Shown: positions 23,871 through 33,186 of the stretch, in pieces | Position numbering within the stretch: the first letter of the stretch is position 1 | Layout of the letters: the number at the start of each line of letters is the position of its first letter | Assembly: GCA_034420695.1 (NCBI GenBank) | Contig: DAOULB010000040.1 | Span: 124,001 to 188,000 of the forward strand | Origin: Io17-Chloro-G2 sp034420695 | GTDB taxonomy: Bacteria; Chloroflexota; Dehalococcoidia; Lucifugimonadales; UBA3495 | Direction: 5' to 3' | DNA: 64,000 nucleotides | Translations under genes and position numbers: made by a program | Notes under the pieces: generated by a model | What the model saw: the letters and a program-made list of their open reading frames with translations, nothing else | Databases searched by the model: none | Told to the model about the DNA's origin: nothing

Positions 23871-26438
23871 TTACTTCCCATCGGTAGCCTCACTAGCTCC
23901 ATTAACACCGTTGGCGCCGTTCCGGGCCCTGTGGCCGTTTACCGAGGCGCTGGCCCCGTTTGACGCACCGTCCTCCTGCGGGGAGCCGCTCTCCTGGAAA
24001 CAGGCGATCGAGGCTACATAGTCATCAGCCTCCCGGTCCCGCCAAACGATTACGCCTTGGGTGTTCCGGCCTGAAACCCGGACGTCGTCCAAGGTTATAC
24101 GCACCATCTGCGCCTGCGCGGAAATAATGAATATTTCCTGCCCCGGAGCGTCCTCCACAACCCGGGCGGCCGCGACCGGACCGGTCTTTTCGCTTACTTT
24201 GAGAGTAATCACCCCCTGGCCGCCCCTGGTATGCCTGGGATAGTTGGTTAGGGGAGTCGACTTGCCGAATCCCCTCTGGCTGACGATCAACAGGTGGCTG
24301 TTGGGGGTCACCACCCCCATGGACACAACTTTGTCATCTCCTGTGAGCTTTATCCCGCGTACTCCGCCTGCGGCCCGGGTCCGGGGTGTTACGCCGGAAA
24401 CCGGGAACTTGATGGCCTGGCCCCGCTCCGTGACCATGACCACGTCCTGTTCCGGATGGGCCTGCCCCACGCTGACCAGTTCGTCCCCCTGGTCCAAGTT
24501 CATCACTATGAGGCCCCCGGGGCGGATGTTGGAAAGCTCGCCGGTCCTCAGAGCCTTGACCTCTCCCATCCGTGTAGCCAGCATCAGGATGTAGTCGTCC
24601 TGGGGATTCTTGATGGGGAGCATGGCTTGGACCTGCTCGCCCCGGCTCAGGGGCAGCAGGTTCACCAATGGTGTCCCACGGGTTGTGCGGGAAGTGTCGG
24701 CAGCTATCTGGAATGCCCGGAGGGGGTAGACGCGGCCTCGGTTGGTGAAGAAGAACAGGGTCTCGTGGGTGTCCACCACTACCAAGTCCATCAGGGCGTC
24801 GTCGTCCCGGGTAGTCATCCCCCTCACACCCTTGCCGCCCCGGTGCTGGGTCCGGTAGGTTGCTATTGGGACCCTCTTGATGTATCCCCGCTGGCTGATG
24901 GTGATTACTACGTCCTCATTGGCGATGAACTGCTCGTCGGTGATTCCTTCGACCTCGGCCTCCTCGATGACGGTCCTGCGGGTTTCACCGTAGTCCTTTT
25001 TGAGCTTTCGTGTTTCGGTCTTAATCTCCGCCAGGACCTTCTCCGGGCTGGCCAGAAGGGCCTCCAACTCGGCGATGGTCTTGACCAAGTCTTCGTGTTC
25101 CTTTTCCAGACGCTCCCTTTCCAGGGCGGCCAAGCGCCTCAGTTGCATGTCTAGGATGGCTTGGGCTTGCACTTGGGACAGGTCAAGTTGTTCCATCAGG
25201 CTGGTCCGGGCGGTCTCGACGTCCGCCGACCCCCGTATGATTGCCACTACCTCGTCCATCCTGTCCAGTGCCAGGAGAAGGCCCTGCACCACATGGTCCC
25301 GGTCCCTGGCGCGGTTCAGCAGGAATTCGGAACGGCGGCGGATGACCTCCTGCCGGTGGGCGATGAACAGCGACAGGGACTGCTTCAGGGACAGGACTTG
25401 GGGTTGGCCGTCCACCAGCGCCAGCATGATGCTGTTGAATGTCGTGCGCAGGGAGGTGTAGCGGAACAGGTTGTTCAGAACAATGTTGCCTTGGGCATCC
25501 CGGCGCAGCTCCACTACGATTCTCATGCCATGCCGGTCCGACTCGTCTCGTATGTCGGAAATGCCTTCGATGCGCTTCTCCCGCACCAGTTGGGCCATCT
25601 TCTCTACCAAGTTGGCCTTGTTGACCTGGAAGGGCAGCTCGGTGATGATTATTTGCTCCCTGCCGCCTCGCAGTTCCTCGATCTCGGTGGCCCCTTCCAT
25701 AACTATCCGGCCGCGGCCGGTGGTGTAGGTGTCCACGATTCCCTGTTTGCCCCGGATGAGGCCGGCGGTGGGAAAGTCCGGCCCCAGCACAAACTGCATC
25801 AACCTCTCGGTCGTGCACTCCGGGTGGTCCACCAAGTAGCATATGGCGTCGCAGATTTCGGAGAGGTTATGGGGTGGGATGTTGGTGGCCATGCCCACGG
25901 CAATGCCTGTAGCCCCGTTGAGGAGCATGTTGGGCAGCCGTGCGGGCAGCACCGTCGGCTCCTGCATGGAGTCATCGAAATTGAGCAGAAAGTCAACGGT
26001 GTTCAGGTCAAGGTCTGCCAGCAGCTCCTCGGCTATTGGAGCCAGACGGGCCTCGGTGTACCGCATCGCCGCTGGAGGGTCGCCGTCCACGCTGCCAAAG
26101 TTCCCTTGGCCGGTAACCAGGGTGTGGCGCATGGAGAAGGGTTGTGCCATCCGCACCAATGTGTCGTAAACCGAAGCCTCGCCGTGGGGGTGGTACTTGC
26201 CCAGCACCTCTCCAACTATCCGCGCGGTCTTCCGGTAGGTGGTGTTGGCCCGGAGTCCCATCTCCTGCATGGCGTAGAGTATCCGGCGCTGCACCGGCTT
26301 CAAGCCGTCCCGCACGTCTGGCAGCGCCCGGGAGACGATCACGCTCATCGCATAAGTGAGGTAGGAGGAACGCATCTCATCTTCGATGCGTACGGGCCGG
26401 TTCTGTTCGGCAGGGGGTTCCGGAGTAGTCGTTACCAT
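23871..26438 (-). CDS. gyrA: DNA gyrase subunit A
   Basis: 855 residues. Winged-helix and tower domains, with the catalytic Tyr127 in AMRYTE; coiled-coil gate region; C-terminal beta-pinwheel with the GyrA-box variant QHRGGKG, which separates it from ParC. Introduces negative supercoils with GyrB. The quinolone-determining stretch reads HPHGEASVYD (83-92): E. coli Asp82-Ser83-Ala84 become Glu-Ala-Ser, so the Ser that anchors the quinolone water-metal bridge is Ala88. The tail (about 825-855) is Asn/Ala/Gly-rich and low complexity. ATG at 26438 with AGGAG 7 nt upstream. gyrB is not adjacent. Confidence 0.97.
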   Translation of the reverse strand: MVTTTPEPPAEQNRPVRIEDEMRSSYLTYAMSVIVSRALPDVRDGLKPVQRRILYAMQEMGLRANTTYRKTARIVGEVLGKYHPHGEASVYDTLVRMAQPFSMRHTLVTGQGNFGSVDGDPPAAMRYTEARLAPIAEELLADLDLNTVDFLLNFDDSMQEPTVLPARLPNMLLNGATGIAVGMATNIPPHNLSEICDAICYLVDHPECTTERLMQFVLGPDFPTAGLIRGKQGIVDTYTTGRGRIVMEGATEIEELRGGREQIIITELPFQVNKANLVEKMAQLVREKRIEGISDIRDESDRHGMRIVVELRRDAQGNIVLNNLFRYTSLRTTFNSIMLALVDGQPQVLSLKQSLSLFIAHRQEVIRRRSEFLLNRARDRDHVVQGLLLALDRMDEVVAIIRGSADVETARTSLMEQLDLSQVQAQAILDMQLRRLAALERERLEKEHEDLVKTIAELEALLASPEKVLAEIKTETRKLKKDYGETRRTVIEEAEVEGITDEQFIANEDVVITISQRGYIKRVPIATYRTQHRGGKGVRGMTTRDDDALMDLVVVDTHETLFFFTNRGRVYPLRAFQIAADTSRTTRGTPLVNLLPLSRGEQVQAMLPIKNPQDDYILMLATRMGEVKALRTGELSNIRPGGLIVMNLDQGDELVSVGQAHPEQDVVMVTERGQAIKFPVSGVTPRTRAAGGVRGIKLTGDDKVVSMGVVTPNSHLLIVSQRGFGKSTPLTNYPRHTRGGQGVITLKVSEKTGPVAAARVVEDAPGQEIFIISAQAQMVRITLDDVRVSGRNTQGVIVWRDREADDYVASIACFQESGSPQEDGASNGASASVNGHRARNGANGVNGASEATDGK

Positions 26439-26620
26439 GTTGTGCTCCTCATCTCCACATCCCTATCTTCCACACCATCAGGGCCTGGCGGCCCCTTGAC
26501 GCCCTCCGGAAACCGGCGGGCCCAAAAGAACTAGGGAGCTATTTACTGCTTGGGTCTGGCAGGGCCTGCCGCCGCCGGAATGCGATCGATTACAATAAAC
26601 GACGCGCCAAGCCTGCATCA

Positions 26621-27361
26621 TCAGGCTCTTTCAGTCAGGTGTTTGGTGGCTAGTTTCGACTGGTACTCTTCCGACCTTTCGTAAAAGGCGGCAAACAGGT
26701 TTGAAAATATTCGGGGCACCTCTTGCTGCCGCTCCGGATGGCACTGTAGCCCAATCACCCAAGAATGTTCCGGGCTTTCCAATCCTTCCACCAAGCCGTC
26801 TTCAACAGTGAAGGCCGTAGCCATCAGTCGCGGGGAACGCTGCGCTTCGCGGAGCCCTTGGTGGTGATAGCTGTTGACCCGGAAAAAGCCGGACATTCCG
26901 ATTACCGCCGCCGCCTTTGAACCGGGGGAAAGGTATATCTCGTGGCTCTTGGCCTTGTCTGCCTCGTCTCCATCGCCGGGGCGGTGTCCCGGAAGGTCTT
27001 GGAGCAGCTGTCCCCCAAAGGCCACGTTCAGCAACTGCATTCCGCGGCAGATGGCCAGCACCGGCATGTCGTTGTCCAAGGCATATTCCAGAACCCCCAA
27101 GTCTAAGTCGTCCAAGGGCCGGCAGACTTCCAGCCCAGCCTCGGGGTCCGGTTCCTGGCCGTACAATAAGGGGTCCACATCCTCGCCACCCCGGAGCATC
27201 AGGCCGGATACGCCTTCCATCAGCCGGTCAGGAGACAATTGCCCGTGTTCCTCCGGCCACATCAGCCGGATTTCGGCACCCAGGGCCTCCATGATTTCAA
27301 CGTATCGGCGGGGACGGTGACTTGCCTTGGGGCCGGATGTAGTGAGTGCAATGGTTACCAT
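26621..27361 (-). CDS. Class-I glutamine amidotransferase-like gamma-glutamyl hydrolase (peptidase C26, PuuD-like)
   Basis: 246 residues. Nucleophile Cys in LAICRGMQLLN, and the His-Glu pair in GLQCHPERQ, complete the GATase-1 triad; LMLRGGEDVDP matches the PuuD family. Expected to hydrolyse gamma-glutamyl amide bonds such as gamma-glutamyl-GABA, but the rest of the putrescine pathway is not in the window. Stands alone between gyrA and the divergent xdhC gene, with its own promoter-like sequence. Confidence 0.88.
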   Translation of the reverse strand: MVTIALTTSGPKASHRPRRYVEIMEALGAEIRLMWPEEHGQLSPDRLMEGVSGLMLRGGEDVDPLLYGQEPDPEAGLEVCRPLDDLDLGVLEYALDNDMPVLAICRGMQLLNVAFGGQLLQDLPGHRPGDGDEADKAKSHEIYLSPGSKAAAVIGMSGFFRVNSYHHQGLREAQRSPRLMATAFTVEDGLVEGLESPEHSWVIGLQCHPERQQEVPRIFSNLFAAFYERSEEYQSKLATKHLTERA

Positions 27362-27372
27362 AACGGGCCCTT

Positions 27373-27402
27373 ATTGTACCTGAATCGTAGCTGTAGATAC
27401 AA
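27373..27402 (-). promoter_or_regulatory. Candidate promoter of the C26 hydrolase gene inside nested inverted repeats
   Basis: On the minus strand TTGTAT (27402-27397), 18 bp, TACAAT (27378-27373; 5 of 6 to consensus). It is enclosed by TTATTGT (27371-27377) with ACAATAA (27399-27405) and GTACCT (27376-27381) with AGGTAC (27406-27411). The start codon is only about 12 nt past the -10 box. Confidence 0.4.
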
Positions 27403-27647
27403 TAAAGGTACGCTGCTGAATTGGGGTCTTACTTGACCCATTGCTTGGTTGTCCGGTGGCTTTCAGGCCAAACCTTGTCCCACCCTGGATGGTGGGAAGG
27501 GACCTTGGAAATCCGAGGCCTAGCCGGATAACCCCGCCTGGACGCTCCGTTGCCCTTTCCCACAGTGTCCCTTTTTGGTAACCTAGAGATAACGAACCCA
27601 GGCTCCCAGGACTACAGAGCCGGTTGTATTAGGAAGAAATTCAGCCT

Positions 27648-28775
27648 ATGAAAGAAGTGATTCAAGAGGCGGTGAAACTGTCCAAAGAGGGCGAGCCCTG
27701 TGTACTGGCGACAGTTGTCCGCACCAAGGGTTCTACCCCCCAAAAAGCCGGGGCCATGCTATTGGTGCGCCAGGACGGTTCCGGAGTGGGCACCTTGGGC
27801 GGCGGCTGTGTGGAAGGGGACATCTGGTTTGCCGCCAAGGAAATACTTCGGCGTCACGGGGGACCCGAGTTCAAGAACTACTACCTGAACGAGGACATTG
27901 CCGCCCGGGACGGCTTGGTATGTGGCGGGACAATGTACTTCTTCTTGGAACCCCTCTGGGAGCCGCAAGACTTTTCCGCCATCGGAAGCGAACTGGTAGA
28001 GGCCTATGAAGGCGGTGACGCCGTTGGTCTGGCAACCGTGGTGAATGTAGGACCCGGCCAGGAAGGACTGGGCGCCAAGCTCCTGTTGCGGCTGGACGGC
28101 TCGGTGGTAGGGACTCTCGGCGCACCGGAGTTGGACCAGCAGGCCAGTGAAGCCGCCGGCCGGGTGGCCGAGGTTGGCAATACCGAGTCCTTCACCACCG
28201 ACACCGGAGCCGAAGTCTTCGTGGAAGGATTCACCACTCCTCCCACCTTGGTCATGGTGGGAGGAGGGCACGTCGGCAAAGCCACCGCAGACTTGGCCCA
28301 TTCCCTGGGGTACAGGGTGTATTTGGTGGACGACCGCCCCGAATTCTCCGGCCGGGAGAGATTTCCCTACGCCGAGCAGACCATCACAACGCCTTACGAT
28401 GCTTGGGCAGACCAGCTCAGCGTCAACGTCAACAGCTTCATCGTTGTGGCTACCCGGGGACACCGGTTCGACGATCTTGCCTTGGAGTCGGCGCTCACTA
28501 CCAAGGCCCGCTATATCGGCTTGCTGGGCAGCCGCCGGAAGACCATGATGATTTACCGGCGCCTGATCGAACAGGGTGTGCCGGTGGACCGGCTCCGGCA
28601 AGTCCACGCTCCCATTGGTCTGGACATAGGAGCCCTCACGCCGGAAGAACTGGCTGTCAGCATCATGTCCGAGATAATCATGGTCCGCCGCGGTGGCAAG
28701 GGCGGGGCCATGGGGATGGACGAGTGGTTCATCCAGCGGGCCGCCAACATCGTGGAAAGGACCGTGGAGGTCTAG
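27648..28775 (+). CDS. XdhC-family molybdenum cofactor maturation protein
   Basis: 375 residues. N-terminal XdhC/CoxI domain with VLATVVRTKGSTPQKAGA and LGGGCVEGDIW; C-terminal Rossmann domain (about 195-345) with MVGGGHVGKATADLA and VDDRPEFS. XdhC binds Mo-pterin, supports its sulfuration and hands it to apo-xanthine dehydrogenase-type enzymes. 9 bp before the MocA-like gene, forming a two-gene maturation unit. The likely target is the Mo subunit at 16.3 kb. Confidence 0.92.
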   Translation: MKEVIQEAVKLSKEGEPCVLATVVRTKGSTPQKAGAMLLVRQDGSGVGTLGGGCVEGDIWFAAKEILRRHGGPEFKNYYLNEDIAARDGLVCGGTMYFFLEPLWEPQDFSAIGSELVEAYEGGDAVGLATVVNVGPGQEGLGAKLLLRLDGSVVGTLGAPELDQQASEAAGRVAEVGNTESFTTDTGAEVFVEGFTTPPTLVMVGGGHVGKATADLAHSLGYRVYLVDDRPEFSGRERFPYAEQTITTPYDAWADQLSVNVNSFIVVATRGHRFDDLALESALTTKARYIGLLGSRRKTMMIYRRLIEQGVPVDRLRQVHAPIGLDIGALTPEELAVSIMSEIIMVRRGGKGGAMGMDEWFIQRAANIVERTVEV

Positions 28776-28784
28776 AGGGCCCAT

Positions 28785-29414
28785 TTGCCGCCGGACCGTC
28801 CCTCCAACAAAAACCCATCTCCCACCGTAGCCATCTTGCTGGCCGCCGGCGAATCGCGCCGGATGGGACAATTGAAAGCCCTGCTGCCCTGGCAGGGCTC
28901 TATTTTATTGCGCCGCCAAGTGGAGTCCCTGCTGGAAGGCGGAGTCGACAAGGTGGTGGTGGTCGTCGGTCACCGCGGGGAGGAACTGAAACCCCACCTG
29001 GAAGGGGACGCCCGGGTGACCTGCGCCTTCAATCCCGACTATCTGTCGGGCAAGACTACCTCGTTAAAGGTGGGAGTGGCGACCGTAAGGAAATGGAGCC
29101 CAGGTTGTATATTGATTCTCAATGTAGACCAGCCCCGGAGCGCCGAAACCATTCGCAGGCTCCTTGAGAGTCACCGCCGGGCCGGAGGACTCATCACGGG
29201 ACCGGCGTTCCAAAACAAGGGAGGGCACCCCTTGGTGGTTTCTGCCAGCTTGCTCGAAGAACTGGCGCAGGTCGAGGAGGCTACTCTGGGGCTGAAGGCT
29301 GTTACCTTGCGCCACGAAAAGGAGACCCACAAGGTGGACTTGGGTACCCCGGAAGTCCTCTGGGACCTGAATACTCCCGAGGACTACCGGGAAGTCTTGA
29401 GCGACTTCAGTTGA
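28785..29414 (+). CDS. MocA/MobA-like molybdenum cofactor nucleotidyltransferase
   Basis: 209 residues from a TTG, with GAGGG upstream. NTP_transf_3 fold: LLAAGESRRMGQLKALLPW (P-loop-like LAAGxSxRMG and Lys), NVDQPRS with the metal Asp, and NKGGHPLVV. This is the pattern of MocA, the CTP:molybdopterin cytidylyltransferase that makes MCD cofactor for xanthine dehydrogenase-type enzymes; partnership with xdhC supports MocA over MobA. Convergent with the next transporter gene, 19 bp away. Confidence 0.85.
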   Translation: MPPDRPSNKNPSPTVAILLAAGESRRMGQLKALLPWQGSILLRRQVESLLEGGVDKVVVVVGHRGEELKPHLEGDARVTCAFNPDYLSGKTTSLKVGVATVRKWSPGCILILNVDQPRSAETIRRLLESHRRAGGLITGPAFQNKGGHPLVVSASLLEELAQVEEATLGLKAVTLRHEKETHKVDLGTPEVLWDLNTPEDYREVLSDFS

Positions 29415-29433
29415 GCCGGACCGATGGCGTCGG

Positions 29434-30756
29434 CTAAGCTGCCGCCGGGTATCTCCTGCCGGCCGCAGCAGCCGGGATAAGCAAGGAGGCCACCCAGCCT
29501 AGGAAGAACATGGCTGATCCGAAGTAGAACCCGGAACGCCAGCCGAACCCGTCGAAACCCAAGTCCAGTCCTTCGAATCCGCCGCCGCCCACCAGTACTC
29601 CGGCGACTACCAGGGCTATAACGCCGAAGGCTGAGTTGCTGCCCCACATCAGCCCGATAAACGTTGCTTCCAAGCCCCTGCCCTCGGCCACGTCGATGGC
29701 TGCTGCCTGGGTCAGGGAGTTGACCGAGAAGTGGAACAGGCCGAACAGGGCCACCGACAAGGTCATCCAGAAGCCGGAGCCGCCCAGAGCGATGGATACC
29801 GGCAAAATAACCGAGACGGCCATGATGAAAGCGATTATTGAACGGCGGCCGATTCTGTCGGAAAGGGCCCCGAACAGGGGGCCGCTGAACACCCCCGGCG
29901 CCGCCAGCAAGGCTACGTGGACTCCTACCCAGAAGGCCGACTTGTCCAAGCCGCCGTCTTCCACACTTCGGGACAGGTAAAGGGGAAGGACAAACAACAC
30001 CGCAACGTCGCCCATGCCGCGCAGGGCGGAAACTGCGAATATTGCCCACATCCCGCCGCCTCTGAGTACTTCCTTAAGGGACTGCACCTGCCGCGTGAAG
30101 TTGCTGCGTACAGGAACCCCTTCCGGACGCGGGCCCCCGGACCCTCTGAGAATGATGAAGATAACTATCGCCAGCACGATCAGCACTGGAGTGCCGCCGC
30201 CCAGTATTAGCCTCCAGCCCACGTAGCTCAGCAGAATTCCAACCAGCAGGGGTCCCAGCCAGTCACCGATGTTACCCATGGACCGGTGCAGGGAAATAAA
30301 AAACCCGCGCCTTTCAGGAAAGCGCCTGGCCAGCAGGCCCAGTGCAGGCGGGTGCCACAGGGCGCTACCCGCTGAAGCCAAGGCCAAGGCGGCCAGGATG
30401 ACTCCATAGATTTGGGAAACCGAAACCAGGAGATAGCCGAAGCCCAGCAGCAGCATGCTGAAAGTCAGGATGGCCGCGACCCGGTGGTGGAACATATCAA
30501 CAAAGAATCCGCTGCCCATGCTGGTAAGCCCGCCGGAAAGCCTCCTGACCACCAGCAGCAAGGCCCCCTGTATCGGGACCAACCCCAGAGCGTCATATAT
30601 GACCGGCAAGATGACATTGAAGCTATGGGCGTACATGTGCTCCAAGCCGTGTGCGCCAATCACGGTAGTGGCCATCACCGAGTTTCTGGCCCGGCCCGGT
30701 TCGGTGGAAAGCCCAGGGGTTGCTATTCCTCCAGGGTGTTGAACGGCCTCTGCCAT
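29434..30756 (-). CDS. MFS transporter, fosmidomycin-resistance (Fsr)-like
   Basis: 440 residues, about twelve membrane segments after a 28-residue soluble leader. The first segment HGLEHMYAHSFNVILPVIYDALGL is typical of Fsr/YnfM-like exporters; loop motifs FVDMFHHR and GALSDRIGRRS mark the two halves. Expected to export small molecules; substrate unknown. ATG at 30756. Divergent from the phosphoesterase gene, with an operator-like inverted repeat in the gap. Confidence 0.85.
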   Translation of the reverse strand: MAEAVQHPGGIATPGLSTEPGRARNSVMATTVIGAHGLEHMYAHSFNVILPVIYDALGLVPIQGALLLVVRRLSGGLTSMGSGFFVDMFHHRVAAILTFSMLLLGFGYLLVSVSQIYGVILAALALASAGSALWHPPALGLLARRFPERRGFFISLHRSMGNIGDWLGPLLVGILLSYVGWRLILGGGTPVLIVLAIVIFIILRGSGGPRPEGVPVRSNFTRQVQSLKEVLRGGGMWAIFAVSALRGMGDVAVLFVLPLYLSRSVEDGGLDKSAFWVGVHVALLAAPGVFSGPLFGALSDRIGRRSIIAFIMAVSVILPVSIALGGSGFWMTLSVALFGLFHFSVNSLTQAAAIDVAEGRGLEATFIGLMWGSNSAFGVIALVVAGVLVGGGGFEGLDLGFDGFGWRSGFYFGSAMFFLGWVASLLIPAAAAGRRYPAAA

Positions 30757-30842
30757 ATCCTGCTACCTGCCTTTGAGTGCTGTTACCCTATAAGCGGAAA
30801 TGCTTATGCAGTAACTCGCGCCAGGCTGACTTGAGCCTGAGT

Positions 30843-30876
30843 ATACACCCGCCCAATATTGAGCGAAAGGGTGTAT
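30843..30876. promoter_or_regulatory. Operator-like nested inverted repeat between divergent genes
   Basis: ATACACCC (30843-30850) and GGGTGTAT (30869-30876) form perfect 8-bp arms; CAATATTG, a perfect 8-bp palindrome, sits between them at 30854-30861. Lies in the 214-bp gap between the MFS exporter and the phosphoesterase. Confidence 0.4.
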
Positions 30877-30926
30877 TGATGCCACTGATAGCGGTGTTCC
30901 GGCCATTTACCTGCTGAGGGTTTCGG

Positions 30927-30932
30927 TATAAT
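30927..30932 (+). promoter_or_regulatory. Consensus -10 box before the phosphoesterase gene
   Basis: Perfect TATAAT 39 bp ahead of the ATG at 30971; predicted leader about 32 nt. No clear -35 box. Confidence 0.4.
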
Positions 30933-30970
30933 CAAATCGGCTCGATTGACTTGGATATAGCCGGGTGCCT

Positions 30971-31702
30971 ATGCGCAGCCTGATACTCGCAGACGTCCAC
31001 GCCAACATAGAAGCCCTCAACGCGGTTTTTGCCGACGCTCGCAGCATGGGTGGCTTTGACGAAGTCTGGTGCCTGGGTGACACCGTGGGGTATGGCCCGG
31101 ACCCCGGAGCTTGCCTCGATTTGCTCCGGGAACACCAAGCCAGGATGGTCGCCGGGAATCACGACCTGGCCGCGGTGGGGCTGCGCTCCATTGACGACTT
31201 CAATCCCGATGCCCAGGCTTCTGCCCGCTGGACCAAGGATCGTCTGTCGCCCGGGCATGTGCGCTTCCTGCAAGGGCTGCCTCTCACTGTCCAAGCCTCC
31301 GGGTTCACCTTGGTGCACGGCAGCTTGCGAGACCCGGTAAACGAGTACCTCCTGCGTGAGCAGGCGGCCTTGGCCACCTTCGCCCTGCTGGAGACTACCG
31401 GTTGCTTGGTGGGTCACTCTCATATCCCCTTCCTTTGTCGTGAAGTTGACGGTGCCCCAAATTTCCTGAGTTTTGATTGCGGACGTACCATATCCTTGAC
31501 CGGAGCCAGGTGGATCATCAATCCTGGAGGGGTCGGCCAACCCAGGGACTTGGACCCGCGATCAAGCTATGCCCTGTACGACAGCGCCTCTAACGCCATC
31601 GAACGCCGCCGGGTAAACTACGACGTGGGCCAGACCCAGGCCAAGATGCGCAAGGCCGGTCTGCCACGATTGTTGATAGAACGATTGGACTACGGACGCT
31701 GA
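30971..31702 (+). CDS. Metallophosphoesterase (YfcE/ApaH-like)
   Basis: 243 residues. Calcineurin-fold metal ligands are visible: SLILADVHANIEAL (DxH), CLGDTVGYGP (GD), AGNHDLA (GNHD), LVHGSLRD and VGHSHIPF (GHxH). Two-metal phosphodiesterase or phosphatase of the family often annotated YfcE/DUF2437; substrate unknown. The ATG at 30971 is preferred; a GTG 6 nt upstream is possible. Followed after 108 bp by a lipoprotein gene. Confidence 0.88.
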   Translation: MRSLILADVHANIEALNAVFADARSMGGFDEVWCLGDTVGYGPDPGACLDLLREHQARMVAGNHDLAAVGLRSIDDFNPDAQASARWTKDRLSPGHVRFLQGLPLTVQASGFTLVHGSLRDPVNEYLLREQAALATFALLETTGCLVGHSHIPFLCREVDGAPNFLSFDCGRTISLTGARWIINPGGVGQPRDLDPRSSYALYDSASNAIERRRVNYDVGQTQAKMRKAGLPRLLIERLDYGR

Positions 31703-31810
31703 GCAGCAGTGCAGGCGGGGACGCGGTCTGAACGGAGCCACCCAAATCGAGACCTTAAATGGGAGAGGGCAACCGCCTAGCTGGTATCAAGGAGAGGCGC
31801 ATCAAATAAC

Positions 31811-32995
31811 ATGAACACTACAAGGATTCAAGCCGGGGGGCTTATATTGGCGACTCTCCTGATTTCTATCGTCGCCGGAGGTTGTGGCGGCTCCGCCAAC
31901 GGTGAAGGGCATGAGCCATTCAGGGTCGGCGTGATGGAGTCGCTAACCGGCCCTGGCGAGACCTACGGCACGGTGGCCGTCCAATCCAAACAAATGGCGG
32001 CTGACGAAATCAATGCCGCGGGAGGGGTCAACGGTCGCAAGCTGGAGTTCGTTGTGGAGGACTCCAAGTGCAGCGCCAAGGATGCCATCACCGCCTATAG
32101 GAAGCTGACCGACGTGGATGGAATAAAAATCGTCCTGGGCACCTCATGCAGCGGCGCAATGCTGGGCGTTGCACCGTTGGCCGAGGCCGACGGCGTGATT
32201 CTGTTTTCCGGCTTGGCAAGCAACCCGGACATCGCCAAGGCCGGAGACTACATCTTCCGCACCCAGATTAGCGATATTCAGGTTGGAATAGACACGGGGA
32301 ACCTGCTGTGGGCCGACGGGGCGCGTACTCTGGCCACTATCACTGAGGCTACTGACTACGCCGACGGCATCCGGCGCACCACGGTTGCCCAGTTCGAGAA
32401 ACTGGGCGGCAGGATCGTGGGCGAGGAGCGCTACGCCTCGGATGTTACGGACTTCCGGACTCAACTGGGGAAGCTCTTCGAAGAGAGCCCGGATGCACTT
32501 CATCTGGCGCCCCAGTCTGAATTCGCCGCCGGCGCCATCATCAAACAGGCCCGGGAAGCTGGCTACCAAGGACCAATCTATGCCGAAACTGTCTCGGTGG
32601 GCACAACTGCTTTGGAAATAGCCGGCGAGGCTGCCACCGGAATGAAGGCGATTACCGCCGACCTGGACCCTGCCAACCGGAAGGCCCAGGAGGTGCTGTC
32701 CAATTTCCGGGAGCGGTACGACTACGTCACCCTGCCGTGGCATCTGGGCTCCGCCTACGATGACGTTTACATTACTGCCGAGTGTCTCAAACAGACCAAC
32801 GATGACCAGGACGCCGACGGCTTCCGGGATTGCTTGTACGACATCACTTGGAGCGGGGCCATCGGGGATGACTACAGCTTCGACAGCGACGGTGAAGTGG
32901 TTGGTCTCTCCAGGGTGGTGGTGGAGGTACTCCCCCTGGCAGAGCGAACAGAAGGCAGGAAATACCGGGTGCACGGCCCGGCGCCGCGACAATGA
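31811..32995 (+). CDS. Branched-chain amino acid-type ABC transporter substrate-binding lipoprotein
   Basis: 394 residues. Lipoprotein signal peptide with hydrophobic core (about 9-22) and AGGC around Cys25, then a Peripla_BP_6 (LivJ-like) domain: GVMESLTGPGETYG, VNGRKLEFVVEDSKC, VLGTSCSGAMLG, and QADA-type lobe two. Ligands include branched-chain amino acids, amides and aromatic acids. No permease or ATPase genes are adjacent, so it is an orphan binding protein or a sensor input. The lipid anchor would be attached by Lgt (gene at 44.4 kb). Confidence 0.9.
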   Translation: MNTTRIQAGGLILATLLISIVAGGCGGSANGEGHEPFRVGVMESLTGPGETYGTVAVQSKQMAADEINAAGGVNGRKLEFVVEDSKCSAKDAITAYRKLTDVDGIKIVLGTSCSGAMLGVAPLAEADGVILFSGLASNPDIAKAGDYIFRTQISDIQVGIDTGNLLWADGARTLATITEATDYADGIRRTTVAQFEKLGGRIVGEERYASDVTDFRTQLGKLFEESPDALHLAPQSEFAAGAIIKQAREAGYQGPIYAETVSVGTTALEIAGEAATGMKAITADLDPANRKAQEVLSNFRERYDYVTLPWHLGSAYDDVYITAECLKQTNDDQDADGFRDCLYDITWSGAIGDDYSFDSDGEVVGLSRVVVEVLPLAERTEGRKYRVHGPAPRQ

Positions 32996-33186
32996 GGCAA
33001 AAAGCGGGAATCTCCCCGGAGTCACCACCATTAACGTTACGGGGAAGCGGGTTCGGGAGCGTCTTGGGTGGGGTCTCCCAGTAGCTGCAGTGTCCCTGCT
33101 GCCGTGCCCTCGGTATCCGCTGGTTGTCGGTCCAAACTGAAACACGCTGGTCCGGGGAAGTATCGAAGCAGCTATTGGCAGTGCAG

